The translations under genes were made by a program, and so were the position numbers. From Desulfogranum mediterraneum DSM 13871 (GTDB lineage Bacteria > Desulfobacterota > Desulfobulbia > Desulfobulbales > Desulfobulbaceae), in the NCBI RefSeq assembly GCF_000429965.1, contig NZ_AUCW01000004.1, positions 1 through 64,000 on the forward strand: DNA of 64,000 nucleotides, given 5' to 3'. Shown one piece after another: positions 45,999 to 54,110 of the stretch (the stretch's first letter is position 1; every line of letters begins with the position of its first letter). Under the pieces are notes generated by a model that worked only from the letters and a program-made list of their open reading frames with translations, did no database searches and had not been told where the DNA came from.

Positions 45999-46014
45999 TG
46001 GCACGCTTGATGCA
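45999..46014 (+). promoter_or_regulatory. Sigma-54 promoter 1
   Basis: TGGCAC-GCTTG-ATGCA. The -24 element is perfect and the -12 element has one mismatch to TTGCA; spacing is correct. 110 bases upstream of the small membrane protein at 46124. The same -12 variant (ATGCA) occurs in promoters 2 and 3. Confidence 0.65.
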
Positions 46015-46123
46015 AAGATTAAGTCCAATACCAATATACGTCGCTCACGCCTCCGACAGGAGGATCTCCGCCAAGCACCATTCAACCTCAGCATCCGACA
46101 AGCAGCGGACAAGGACAGCATAA

Positions 46124-46339
46124 ATGAAGGCACAAACCGAACTTTCCTCCAGCGTACACGTTCCACTCAGCAGTCAGGTTGAACCTGGCGCCGAATGTTC
46201 ACGCTTTGTCCTCAATGTCGGCCTGGGGCTGTCGGCACTGATCGGGATCTGGGGCCTATCTTGCCTGATTTACGGCTTAACCATCAACGGACCGCTTACC
46301 CTGATCCGACAATTCTGGTGCGCCGTTACCGGTACCTGA
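46124..46339 (+). CDS. Small membrane protein
   Basis: A 71-residue protein with one membrane helix (about 30-52: LNVGLGLSALIGIWGLSCLI) and a short C-terminus. The Shine-Dalgarno AAGGA is 8 bases from the ATG. It sits behind sigma-54 promoter 1. I do not recognise a family; a small accessory subunit of a membrane redox complex is possible. Confidence 0.6.
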   Translation: MKAQTELSSSVHVPLSSQVEPGAECSRFVLNVGLGLSALIGIWGLSCLIYGLTINGPLTLIRQFWCAVTGT

Positions 46340-46713
46340 AAACAGCGAACTGCTCCCCCTGCTGCTTCCTGACGTAAAAGACCGGGGCCGACTGGGGGAA
46401 GCCCTGCCGAACCCTTCCGGCCCTTCTGTAGCTGCTACTGCGGCTGATGCGCTGGATGCGCCGGACGAGCAGAGATCTTGGAGAGGATCCTTTCCCGCCT
46501 CTCTCCTCCTCACTCGAGTCTGTACTCTGCTTCGTCCAGGCGCGCTTCTCAGCCTGACCTCCACCTCCCCCTATCTTTCACTGGGCCATGACCAATCACC
46601 GCCCCGCCCCAGGCGGGCTCACGGCTCCAGAGTCGTCTTCCTGCTCCCTCAACCGATGCCTCCTGAACCGGAAAAGGCATAGACCTGTTTGCCAGAAGCC
46701 CGGTTCCGGGACA
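46340..46713. other. Intergenic region between sigma-54 units 1 and 2
   Basis: No gene or repeat recognised in these roughly 370 bases. Confidence 0.4.
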
Positions 46714-46750
46714 GTGCAAAGCGTGCAATGCAACCATTGCAAGGTTGCAA
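46714..46750 (+). promoter_or_regulatory. Activator sites upstream of sigma-54 promoter 2
   Basis: TTGCA-AGGT-TGCAA (46737-46750) matches the palindrome TTGCA-N4-TGCAA found twice upstream of promoter 3. It is preceded by a looser site GTGCA-AAGCG-TGCAA (46714-46728) and an overlapping perfect repeat TGCAATG / CATTGCA (46724-46741). They lie 75-110 bases before the -24 element, a normal enhancer distance for a sigma-54 activator. Confidence 0.6.
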
Positions 46751-46824
46751 GCCCCTCTGGCAAGAGCCTGCAGCCCACGACAATAACAATACGGAATAAA
46801 AGGACAAAAACCACAACAGACAGC

Positions 46825-46840
46825 TGGCACATATCATGCA
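46825..46840 (+). promoter_or_regulatory. Sigma-54 promoter 2
   Basis: TGGCAC-ATATC-ATGCA; perfect -24, -12 variant ATGCA, correct spacing. 114 bases upstream of the four-helix membrane protein start at 46954, nearly the same distance as for promoter 1. Confidence 0.65.
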
Positions 46841-46953
46841 ACCCTCCAGGTACAATCGCCATATTTCCTCAAAACCAACAGAGGACAAAGAGAGAGCCTA
46901 TCGGCTGGCTGACAGTACTGGTAGCTCTCAAACCACAACAAGGGAGAGCCCTC

Positions 46954-47355
46954 ATGAGCCAATGGTTAATTTTTCTTGCAATAGTGCCTTTATCCTGCTT
47001 CCACCTGACCAAACATTACCATCTCAAGAACAGATGGCTCTGGAACGGTGTTTCCATGGGCGCAGTCATCGCTCCGGTAAGTTTTGGTTTACTGAAAATG
47101 ACCTATATCCCCCTGATTGGCAAACTGCTGGGCCTGGTCGGCCTGATCGCCAACCTGACCCATGGTTCGGTGGGCTATCTCTGCCTGTTGGGGACTGGAG
47201 TCTTGGAGTTGAACACGACCATCACCGCCTCCCAGCTGGTCTTGATCAACCTGCTCAACGGAGCCCTTTTTGCCGCCTGTTACGGGTTGATAGGTTACTC
47301 CATTGACAAACGGATCACTGCCGAAGAGAGCGGTGAACCGGTGATGGCTGCCTGA
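46954..47355 (+). CDS. Hypothetical multi-helix membrane protein
   Basis: A 133-residue protein with about four hydrophobic helices (approx. 3-20, 34-52, 55-75, 92-115) and a charged C-terminus. The ATG has a strong Shine-Dalgarno (AGGGAGAG). Upstream in-frame sequence is not protein-like and contains promoter 2, so the start is at MSQWLIF. No family recognised. Its position behind sigma-54 promoter 2 ties it to the cytochrome genes. Confidence 0.7.
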   Translation: MSQWLIFLAIVPLSCFHLTKHYHLKNRWLWNGVSMGAVIAPVSFGLLKMTYIPLIGKLLGLVGLIANLTHGSVGYLCLLGTGVLELNTTITASQLVLINLLNGALFAACYGLIGYSIDKRITAEESGEPVMAA

Positions 47356-47677
47356 TTGCTCCAGCGCCTGCCTGTCGACCGGTAGAGCGCTCACCCCTGG
47401 CTGTCTCCCAGGCCCGCAAGGACGCAGGGAGACAGCCTCGCTCTCCCAAATCCCTTGCCGCTGCCGCCGCTCCGCCCCTCGTTCTCCTGCCCCAAGCCCC
47501 TCTCCTGATCCAGCGCCATTGCTCTGCCGTGCCCCCTGGGTCGCGGTCGCTCGCTGCCAGTACTTGAGCACAGCTGAGCAAAAGATCACGCGTCTCCCCC
47601 CTCGCCCATCCTGCTCACCCTCCACCCTTGCCTTCCCTTTCCCTTCCGCCTCCCAGCCTTTTGCCCCAACCCGAAGA
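47356..47677. other. Intergenic region, no gene recognised
   Basis: Pyrimidine-rich sequence on the plus strand without a plausible gene or terminator. Confidence 0.4.
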
Positions 47678-47723
47678 TTGCATTCCTGCAACACCCCCAG
47701 GAAGAAGCCTTGCAATCATGCAA
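47678..47723 (+). promoter_or_regulatory. Two activator sites upstream of sigma-54 promoter 3
   Basis: TTGCA-TTCC-TGCAA (47678-47691) and TTGCA-ATCA-TGCAA (47710-47723), both perfect inverted repeats, start-to-start 32 bases (three helical turns). They precede the -24 element by 55-100 bases. The same motif occurs upstream of promoter 2. Confidence 0.65.
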
Positions 47724-47777
47724 CGGTTCAAGCCCACCCCAACCCTCCAAGCCCCTGTTGGTGCCGATTCGCCATCC

Positions 47778-47793
47778 TGGCACAGCAAATGCA
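47778..47793 (+). promoter_or_regulatory. Sigma-54 promoter 3
   Basis: TGGCAC-AGCAA-ATGCA; perfect -24, -12 variant ATGCA. The first downstream gene besides the IS remnant is the heptaheme cytochrome at 48502. Because the IS21-type remnant begins at 47850, the native leader of the cytochrome gene was probably much shorter. Confidence 0.65.
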
Positions 47794-47849
47794 AAAGGTG
47801 TGCAGGACCGCGCCCCTGATTGAGTGGGGTGTTTCTATTCGTACCCAGG

Positions 47850-48434
47850 TGACGTCAATTATTCTGTCCGGTCAGCGGCAATTAAGATGGCCGACTCCGT
47901 ATCAGCTGATCGGCAAAAGAGGTTCCCCTTGACCAGGGAGGTTATCAGTGTCTGGCAAGCCCATAAATTCAGTCCAGATCAAAGTCTACACCATGGCGCG
48001 CAGCCAGGGAAAAACCCAGAAAACCGCCGCTGCCATGGCCGGAATATCCGAGCGCTCCGGGCGCCGCATTGAAAAGGGAGAATACCGCCATGGCGGTGAC
48101 CGCCGGCGCCACTGGCGAACCCATCCGGACTGTTTCGCCCAGGTCTGGCAACTTGAGATCCTACCGCTTTTAGAGGAAAACCCCGAGCTCAGGGCCATTA
48201 CTCTGTTTCGGCATCTGCAGGATAAGTTTCCCGGCCAATACGGCGACAGCAAGCTGCGGACCTTTCAACGCCGGGTCAGTCGATGGAAATCACTTCATCC
48301 CGGGGCCAAACGATGAGTCAGCAGGCCGAACCACAAACGAAGACAGGGAACGAGGCCAGCCCAGCGACAGTTACAACCGAGGAAGCAGGACGGTCAATAT
48401 AGTTGTCATTGACCGGACAAGATAATGTACAGCA
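47850..48434 (+). mobile_element. IS21-family remnant (deletion derivative)
   Basis: Left end 47850-47874 starts TGACGTCAATTATTCTGTCC; right end 48410-48434 (TGACCGGACA... to ...TACAGCA) is its imperfect inverted repeat, matching at about 18 of 25 positions. Ends are TG...CA as usual for IS21. Between them only the N-terminal part of istA remains. No clear target duplication seen. Length about 585 bases. Confidence 0.7.
47948..48316 (+). pseudogene. istA: IstA transposase fragment (IS21 family)
   Basis: A 122-residue frame from a GTG start, similar to the N-terminal helix-turn-helix of IstA: KPINSVQIKVYTMARSQGKT, AAMAGISERSGRRIEKGEYR, and LRTFQRRVSRWKSLHPGAKR. Full-length IstA is about 400-500 residues with a DDE catalytic core; here a stop comes right after the N-terminal domain and no istB follows, so the fragment cannot transpose. 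It could still bind the element ends. Confidence 0.8.
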
Positions 48435-48501
48435 ACGAAAAGTCAGCCAAGACTGACCAGAAGAGAGCGCTTGATACCGAAAGCTGCTCAGGAGAAAAAC
48501 C

Positions 48502-49617
48502 ATGAACATTTTGACCGGATTTAACCTGCGATATGGCCTGGCCATCCTCGTCCTCTGTTCTCTCTCTCCCTCCTGGGCCTGGGGAGTTGAAAACGCAGAG
48601 TGCCTGGAGTGTCACAGTGATGAAAGCCTCACCAAGGAGAGCACCGACAACATCCTCAACACCGAGATCACCGAATCACTCTATGTCGATGAAGAGTCGT
48701 TCAACCACTCCATTCACAACGACAACGGGATCGCCTGTGTGGACTGCCATGCCGACATCGAAGAACTCAACTGGGATGAAGAACTGCCCCATGCCGCCAC
48801 CCTGGAGTCGGTATGCTGCTGCTCCTGCCATGAAGAGTCGGCGGAGGAGTTCAAGGACAGCGTTCACATGGAGATTCGTAAAAAAGGGGTCACCATGACT
48901 TGTTATGCCTGTCACGGCTACCATGATGTCAAACCCATGGAAGCGGCCCTGGTCTCTGAGCGGGCCAACTCGGTCTGCCTGAAGTGCCATAATCCAGCCC
49001 ATACCCATGATTGGCTGCCCGCGGCTGACTCCCACTTCGCCTTTGTCGAGTGCGTGGTCTGCCATGCCCCTGAGGTTCCCCGCACCATCAACCTCAGATT
49101 CTACGATCTGGTCACCAACCAGTTTCTTTCAGGAGACCAGCTGCTCGACACCCTGGGCATCGAATATGACGCCTTCATGACCACCGTTGATACCAATGGC
49201 AACCAGCAGATCGATACCGATGAGTTTGATGATCTGATCCTGATGCTCAAACAGAAAGACGTACATGCCGCCCTCCGGGCTGAGCTGGTTGCCGAGATCA
49301 ACCCTCTGGCCCACAACATCAGGTCAGGCTCAGCCCAGAAGGACTGCGGGAACTGTCATGCCGCAGATTCACCCTACTTCAACACCGTCTCCATCCTGCT
49401 CACCAATGCCGACGGCTCCATCGAGCGCTGCACCATCGACCGCTCGGTCTTACAGAGTTACTATGTCAATCATTTCTATCTGTTAGGCGGAACAAGGGTA
49501 AAGCTCCTTGACAAGATTGGCCTCCTGATCCTGGCCGGCGGAGCCTGTGGGGCGGGCTTGCACCTGCTGGGCAGAATCCTGACCAGTCCCATCAGGCGTA
49601 AAAAATCAAAGAAATAA
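48502..49617 (+). CDS. Membrane-anchored heptaheme cytochrome c with EF-hand
   Basis: A 371-residue exported cytochrome. Signal peptide (MNILTGFNLRYGLAILVLCS, cleavage near SWA-WG). Seven CXXCH heme sites: CLECH (34), CVDCH (79), CCSCH (~107), CYACH (135), CLKCH (159), CVVCH (184) and CGNCH (282). Between hemes six and seven an EF-hand loop DTNGNQQIDTDEF (about 228-240). A membrane helix lies at about 340-360, followed by a basic tail. It should face the periplasm and carry electrons to or from the cytochrome b encoded 40 bases downstream. Shine-Dalgarno AGGAG. I do not recognise a named heptaheme family; the calcium loop is unusual. Confidence 0.88.
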   Translation: MNILTGFNLRYGLAILVLCSLSPSWAWGVENAECLECHSDESLTKESTDNILNTEITESLYVDEESFNHSIHNDNGIACVDCHADIEELNWDEELPHAATLESVCCCSCHEESAEEFKDSVHMEIRKKGVTMTCYACHGYHDVKPMEAALVSERANSVCLKCHNPAHTHDWLPAADSHFAFVECVVCHAPEVPRTINLRFYDLVTNQFLSGDQLLDTLGIEYDAFMTTVDTNGNQQIDTDEFDDLILMLKQKDVHAALRAELVAEINPLAHNIRSGSAQKDCGNCHAADSPYFNTVSILLTNADGSIERCTIDRSVLQSYYVNHFYLLGGTRVKLLDKIGLLILAGGACGAGLHLLGRILTSPIRRKKSKK

Positions 49618-49657
49618 GCAGCCCAATACCCGCATCTACTCCCAAGGAGACCATACC

Positions 49658-50293
49658 ATGCATCCCCAACACGCTCTCAACCAACAGATGGACTATGTTC
49701 ACCCGGCACCCGTTCGGGTGTGGCACTGGATCAATGCCTCTGGATTCCTCTTCCTGATCCTCACCGGGTTCCAGATCCGATACGCTGAAAGTATCAACCT
49801 CATGACCCTCAGTCATGCCATCAACCTCCACAACTATGTCGGTTTCGTGGTGATTGCCAACTACTTCCTCTGGTTGAGCTACTACCTGGGCTCAGGCAAG
49901 ATCAAGCTCTATATCCCGGACCTGCGCCGGGTGGTGGGTCTGGCGATTCGTCAGGCCCGCTATTACGGCTTTGATTTTTTCCTGGGAAGACCGAACCCCC
50001 ATACCATGACTGCAGAGAATAAGTTCAATGCCCTCCAGCAACAGGCCTACCTGGTAATCATGCTGGTCCTGCTTCCGGCCCAGATGATTTCCGGCCTGTT
50101 CCTCTGGAAGGTGAAGGGATATGAGGAGTACATCAACCTCCTGGGAGGGATCAAGGTGATCGACACCATCCACGTGCTGCTCTTTTTCTTTTTTACCTCG
50201 TTTCTCTTTATCCACTGTTACCTGGCAACCCTGGGCCATACCCCCTTGGCCCACTTCAAAGCCATGTTCACGGGTTACGAGAACCACCATTGA
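49658..50293 (+). CDS. Cytochrome b561 / thiosulfate reductase-type cytochrome b
   Basis: A 211-residue di-heme membrane cytochrome b (four to five helices) of the Ni-Fe hydrogenase/thiosulfate reductase cytochrome b class. Conserved His residues include HPAPVRVWHWINASGF in helix 1, ...LHNYVGFVV in helix 2, and DTIHVLLFFFFTSFLFIHCY near the C-terminus. It would exchange electrons between menaquinone and the heptaheme cytochrome in the preceding gene. AAGGAG precedes the ATG. Confidence 0.88.
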   Translation: MHPQHALNQQMDYVHPAPVRVWHWINASGFLFLILTGFQIRYAESINLMTLSHAINLHNYVGFVVIANYFLWLSYYLGSGKIKLYIPDLRRVVGLAIRQARYYGFDFFLGRPNPHTMTAENKFNALQQQAYLVIMLVLLPAQMISGLFLWKVKGYEEYINLLGGIKVIDTIHVLLFFFFTSFLFIHCYLATLGHTPLAHFKAMFTGYENHH

Positions 50294-50644
50294 GAGAGAA
50301 ACAGCAGGAGCATATTGCGCAAACCAGGTCCTTACAGTACAGTTTCCTGTGGTTATCATGAACATTGTTTCTTTTCTGGCCAACCACCTGGGATTCGGAC
50401 CTTTCTGCCACAGGCAGCGGCCCGATATTAAGACCTAAGCCCACCTTAATAGTTTCCCCAAGGCCAAGCTTGGCAAAAAAAAGCGATCATTCAAGCTAAC
50501 CTTGTGATATCTATGGGCTGCATTTTTGCCCCCTGGGCAGAAACAGAGTATAGTCATATCACCTTGAATACGATCAACAGGCCGGATATCGGGGAGCCCC
50601 CCTTATCCGGTCATTGGTCGGTTCTTTTCCCAGAGGTAGTCCCC
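50294..50644. other. Intergenic region upstream of the sigma-54 activator
   Basis: About 350 bases. No terminator with a clear T run and no sigma-54 site or TTGCA-N4-TGCAA copy was found here, so the activator is probably not self-controlled. Confidence 0.4.
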
Positions 50645-52204
50645 ATGCAGAACAGTGAAATCCCCTCATCATCATTACAGGGCCGCAGCAACAACCGTCA
50701 CCCTGCCCTTGGCAGAGAACCCTTGGGGAGCAAGAGACGCATACCTGCGGAGGCAGCGGGAAGAGCCCAGGGGACATCTTCCGCCAAGGCCCGCTTGAAA
50801 AAGAAAACCACCCCTGCCGGTAAACGCGGCACCCCCAGACCCTGTTCCGGGAGCATGAACAGCGACCAGGACTCCTTTAGCAGCAATATTCTTGACTCCA
50901 TCCCGGATGGGGCCTTTACCGTGAATCATAACTTTGAGATCACCTCCTTTAACCGGGCTGCGGAGATAATTACCGGTTTCAACCGGGAGGAGGCGATCGG
51001 CATGAAGTGCTATGATCTCTTCCGGGCCAACATCTGCAGGGAAGAGTGTGCCCTGAGAAAATCCATTGAAACCGGTAGGGATGTATTCAACCGGAAATAT
51101 ACGATCAAGGATATCGATGGGGATGACGGAAAGATCATTGTCAGCACCTCGGTCCTCCGGGACAGCCAGCGCCGGATCATCGGAGGGGTGGAGACCTTTC
51201 GCGATATCTCCACCAGCGCCAACTTCCAGAAAAAGATCGACCATAAGTACAGCTTCCAAAATATCATCAGTAAAAACAAGAAAATACAAAAAATATTTTC
51301 CACCCTCCCCTGTATTGCCCGGAGTAATTCAACGGTCCTGATCGAGGGAGACAGCGGCTCTGGCAAGGAACTCTTTGCCCGCGCCATCCACAACCTGAGT
51401 GAGCGGCAAGGCGCCTTTGTTGCCCTGAACTGTGCCGCCCTGCCCGATGCCCTGCTCGAATCGGAGTTGTTCGGTTACAAGAAGGGGGCCTTCACCGGTG
51501 CAGCCAAGGACAAGCTGGGTCGTTTTTCCCTGGCTGCCCACGGCACCATCTTTCTCGATGAGATCGGTGATATTTCGCCGGCCCTCCAGCTCAAGCTCCT
51601 CCGGGTACTCCAGGAAAAGGAATTTGAAGCCCTGGGAGGTACCACCACCATCAGCACCGATGCCCGGGTGATTGCCGCCACCAACAAAAACCTCAAAGAG
51701 CAGGTCAAACAGGGGCTCTTCCGCAGCGATCTCTACTTTCGGCTCAATGTTATCCACATAAGCCTGCCTCCCTTCTCTGAGCGGCGGGAGGATATCCCCC
51801 TGCTGGTCCAACATTTTTTTCAAAAATTTCAAAAGAGTCAGAAAAAAAATATTGAGTCGATCTGCCCCAGTGTGCTCAACATCCTGATGCAGTATGATTA
51901 TCCCGGAAATATCAGGGAGTTGGAAAATATCATCGAGCACTGTTTTGTGATGTGCGAAGACCAGGTGATCGATGTGGAGTGTCTCCCCGAGGAACTGGTT
52001 GCCTCGGTCTCCAAAACCATGACCGAGGCCAACGATCCCGCCCAGATGAACCCCCTCTCCAATGCCGAGGCCAGTACCATCTGGGCGGCATTACATCGCT
52101 TTGATGGTCACCGGGCAAAGACTGCCGCCCACCTGAATATCGATAAAACCACCCTCTGGCGCAAGATGAAAAAATATGAGATTCACTATCCGCTGAAAAA
52201 ATAG
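50645..52204 (+). CDS. PAS-domain sigma-54 activator (NtrC-type)
   Basis: A 519-residue regulator. After a basic, probably disordered N-terminus (about 1-70), a PAS domain (about 80-195) carries a Cys cluster MKCYDLFRANICREEC. An AAA+ sigma-54 activator domain follows (about 215-445): Walker A GDSGSGKE, GAFTGA loop, Walker B GTIFLDEIGD, R-finger region. C-terminal Fis-type HTH (about 480-515, DGHRAKTAAHLNIDKTTLWR). The start at 50645 (MQNSEIP) has GAGG 8 bases upstream; 50504 and 50855 are alternatives. It has no receiver, so it should sense a signal itself, the Cys cluster suggesting redox or a metal cluster. Proposed activator of promoters 1-3 (inference). Confidence 0.85.
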   Translation: MQNSEIPSSSLQGRSNNRHPALGREPLGSKRRIPAEAAGRAQGTSSAKARLKKKTTPAGKRGTPRPCSGSMNSDQDSFSSNILDSIPDGAFTVNHNFEITSFNRAAEIITGFNREEAIGMKCYDLFRANICREECALRKSIETGRDVFNRKYTIKDIDGDDGKIIVSTSVLRDSQRRIIGGVETFRDISTSANFQKKIDHKYSFQNIISKNKKIQKIFSTLPCIARSNSTVLIEGDSGSGKELFARAIHNLSERQGAFVALNCAALPDALLESELFGYKKGAFTGAAKDKLGRFSLAAHGTIFLDEIGDISPALQLKLLRVLQEKEFEALGGTTTISTDARVIAATNKNLKEQVKQGLFRSDLYFRLNVIHISLPPFSERREDIPLLVQHFFQKFQKSQKKNIESICPSVLNILMQYDYPGNIRELENIIEHCFVMCEDQVIDVECLPEELVASVSKTMTEANDPAQMNPLSNAEASTIWAALHRFDGHRAKTAAHLNIDKTTLWRKMKKYEIHYPLKK

Positions 52205-52631
52205 CCAGCCGGCCAGGGTCTGGCTCTGCCCCTGCGGCAAGAGCGGCTCAAAACTATTATCCTGATATTGTGTTTTTTTAACCGCCCCCCCTGTACACCG
52301 CCACCACCGGCGCTGCAGCCTGACCAGGAAAGAGGGGTTGACTTCCCCCTGCTCCTTTTGTATGAGGTAACTAGAGGCTTTCAGGAATTTTTCCCAAGCA
52401 GTGGATCGTGAAATAACGGCCGACCACACCGCAACCATGATCGCTGGCCAGACTCATTTCCAAGGGTTTTTCCCGGGGGGGTCATCCTGAGCACAGTCAT
52501 GTTGCACGGTTCTTTGTTTACCCATGTTCAGATGGGGGTTCAAACGGACATCAGTTCGAGAATTAGAGGCGCACTTCTGATACATTAGACACCATGTACC
52601 AGAAAAACCCAGTCAACCACGAGGAAACGCT
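52205..52631. other. Intergenic region upstream of uspA
   Basis: About 430 bases without a recognised gene or clear terminator or promoter. Confidence 0.4.
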
Positions 52632-53120
52632 ATGGCAAACCAGGTCAAAAAAATTCTCTACACCACGGATCTTTCCCAGGCTGCACCCCAATTCTTTCAG
52701 TATGCCCTGTTCATCGCCAACCAGTTCAATGCCCATGTCACCAGTTTGCATGTCCTGGAAGAGCTGTCTCAGGAGGCGCAGTTCGCCTTTGCCACCTACT
52801 TTTCCGAAGAGGACAGCAAGGATCTCATTGCCCAACGGCAAAAGTTGGCCCTGGACGAGATGAAGGCCAGGGTTCAGCGACTCTGCGAGACACCGGCACC
52901 GGATGGCGTCTGCATTGAACCGGAACGCCTCAGCATCAAGGTCACCAGGGGATATCCTGAAGAGCAGATCCTCAAGGTTGCCAAGGAGATCGGGGCGGAC
53001 ATGATCATCATGGGAGCCCACGAAAAGGGGTTTATGCACACCTTTCTTGGAAGTGTGGCCAAACGGGTATTGCGGCGCTCAAGAATCCCGGTCATCATCG
53101 TTCCCACCCCGGAACAGTAA
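52632..53120 (+). CDS. Universal stress protein, UspA family
   Basis: A 162-residue alpha/beta Rossmann-like protein. Start KILYTTDLSQAA, and C-terminal MIIMGAHEKGFMHTFLGSVAKR-type nucleotide-binding region, where the usual G-2x-G-9x-G[ST] is altered (Glu in place of the second Gly and spacing shortened by one), so ATP binding may be weak. UspA proteins respond to starvation and stress. Shine-Dalgarno GAGG. Followed by a strong terminator. Confidence 0.88.
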   Translation: MANQVKKILYTTDLSQAAPQFFQYALFIANQFNAHVTSLHVLEELSQEAQFAFATYFSEEDSKDLIAQRQKLALDEMKARVQRLCETPAPDGVCIEPERLSIKVTRGYPEEQILKVAKEIGADMIIMGAHEKGFMHTFLGSVAKRVLRRSRIPVIIVPTPEQ

Positions 53121-53162
53121 GCGGCAAGGCTCCGGACCTGGGTCCGGAGAAACGATATCCCG

Positions 53163-53197
53163 TGGGGAAGGGCGAAAGACCCCTTCCCCATTTTTTT
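53163..53197 (+). terminator. Intrinsic terminator after uspA
   Basis: Perfect ten-pair stem TGGGGAAGGG / CCCTTCCCCA with an eight-base loop and a run of seven T (53191-53197). Confidence 0.85.
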
Positions 53198-53211
53198 CTG
53201 GAGGCCGTCCT

Positions 53212-53262
53212 CTCCTCTGCTTTTTCGCCTGATCTCGGCCCTGTGCTCTAAAATATCCACCC
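53212..53262 (+). repeat. Possible fragment of the dispersed element
   Basis: CTCTGCTTTTTCGCCTGATC followed by CTCGGCCCTGTGCTCTAAAA resembles the left third of the 139-bp element (compare 35600-35645). Only this part is recognisable. Confidence 0.3.
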
Positions 53263-53667
53263 AAGAGAGCTCTCTGCCTGTGCTGGCTATCTGCCAACAG
53301 CCTTGACCCTTGCCGAACAATCTCACCCTTCCCCATTCCCCCCATTCCCTCTACCCTTTATCTACCCTTTAGCCTGCAGCAGAGCGCCATGGTCCGCCCC
53401 CTTTGCAGCAAAAGAAGGTTTGAGCACAACCCGACCAGCCCACTGCCCAGCAACTAGCCACCCCTGCTCCGGCCCTGCATACCTGGTTGGCAGCTGCGGA
53501 GGAAAGAGGCCACTCATGGTCCAGGGAAGAGAGCAAGAAGTACAGACATTCAAGCCCTTGAATCAAGGGGCCCCTGCCCCCTCCCGATGGTACATATTTT
53601 GCTAAACCTTGAGGGATACGAGCAGGCCGGTACAGAACCCTGGCCTTTCCCCCGGAGCAACCAGGCC

Positions 53668-53997
53668 ATGAACATGGAGGAGGAAGAAGAGAGCATGATT
53701 GAAGCCATTATCGAAGGAGCAAAATTCATCCTGGACCAGGACAGGAAGGAACTGATCAGGCTCAGCCGTCCGCTGAAAGGCGGACAGGTGCTCGATCGTT
53801 ATCAACGGGATATGGCCTTGGCCGTCCTGGAATCGGAGAGCTGTACCGCCATTATCCGACGGCTGATCGCCGCCCGCCGGGAACCGGATGTGGAGGACGT
53901 TATCCGCGATATCTACCGGGAAGAATCCGATCATACCCCAGCCATCTTTCTCCTGGGCCAGGCCGTCAAACTGCGCTCCAGCGCCTCTAAGCTCTAA
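53668..53997 (+). CDS. Small acidic protein of unknown function
   Basis: A 109-residue protein with an acidic N-terminus (MNMEEEEESM) and a mostly helical, evenly composed body (IEGAKFILDQDRKELIRLSR, ESESCTAIIRRLIAARREPD, VEDVIRDIYREESDHTPAIF). No family recognised. Start at 53668 chosen over 53587 because the upstream part looks non-coding; 53674 is an alternative. Convergent with the histidine kinase gene at 54111. Confidence 0.6.
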   Translation: MNMEEEEESMIEAIIEGAKFILDQDRKELIRLSRPLKGGQVLDRYQRDMALAVLESESCTAIIRRLIAARREPDVEDVIRDIYREESDHTPAIFLLGQAVKLRSSASKL

Positions 53998-54110
53998 GCC
54001 TGCAGGCAAAGCCCAACAGACCGGCTCGCCCGCCCCCCAGCAGAAACCGACACCCCATCCGACCCGAGAGCGGCTCCGGCCGGCAATCCACGGCCACCGC
54101 CTGCCCTGAC

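Noticed and set aside
44453-46015. Minus-strand frame opposite the membrane sensor
   Set aside because: Antisense; its apparent Ser-Ala repeat comes from the nine-base tandem repeat at 45791-45823.
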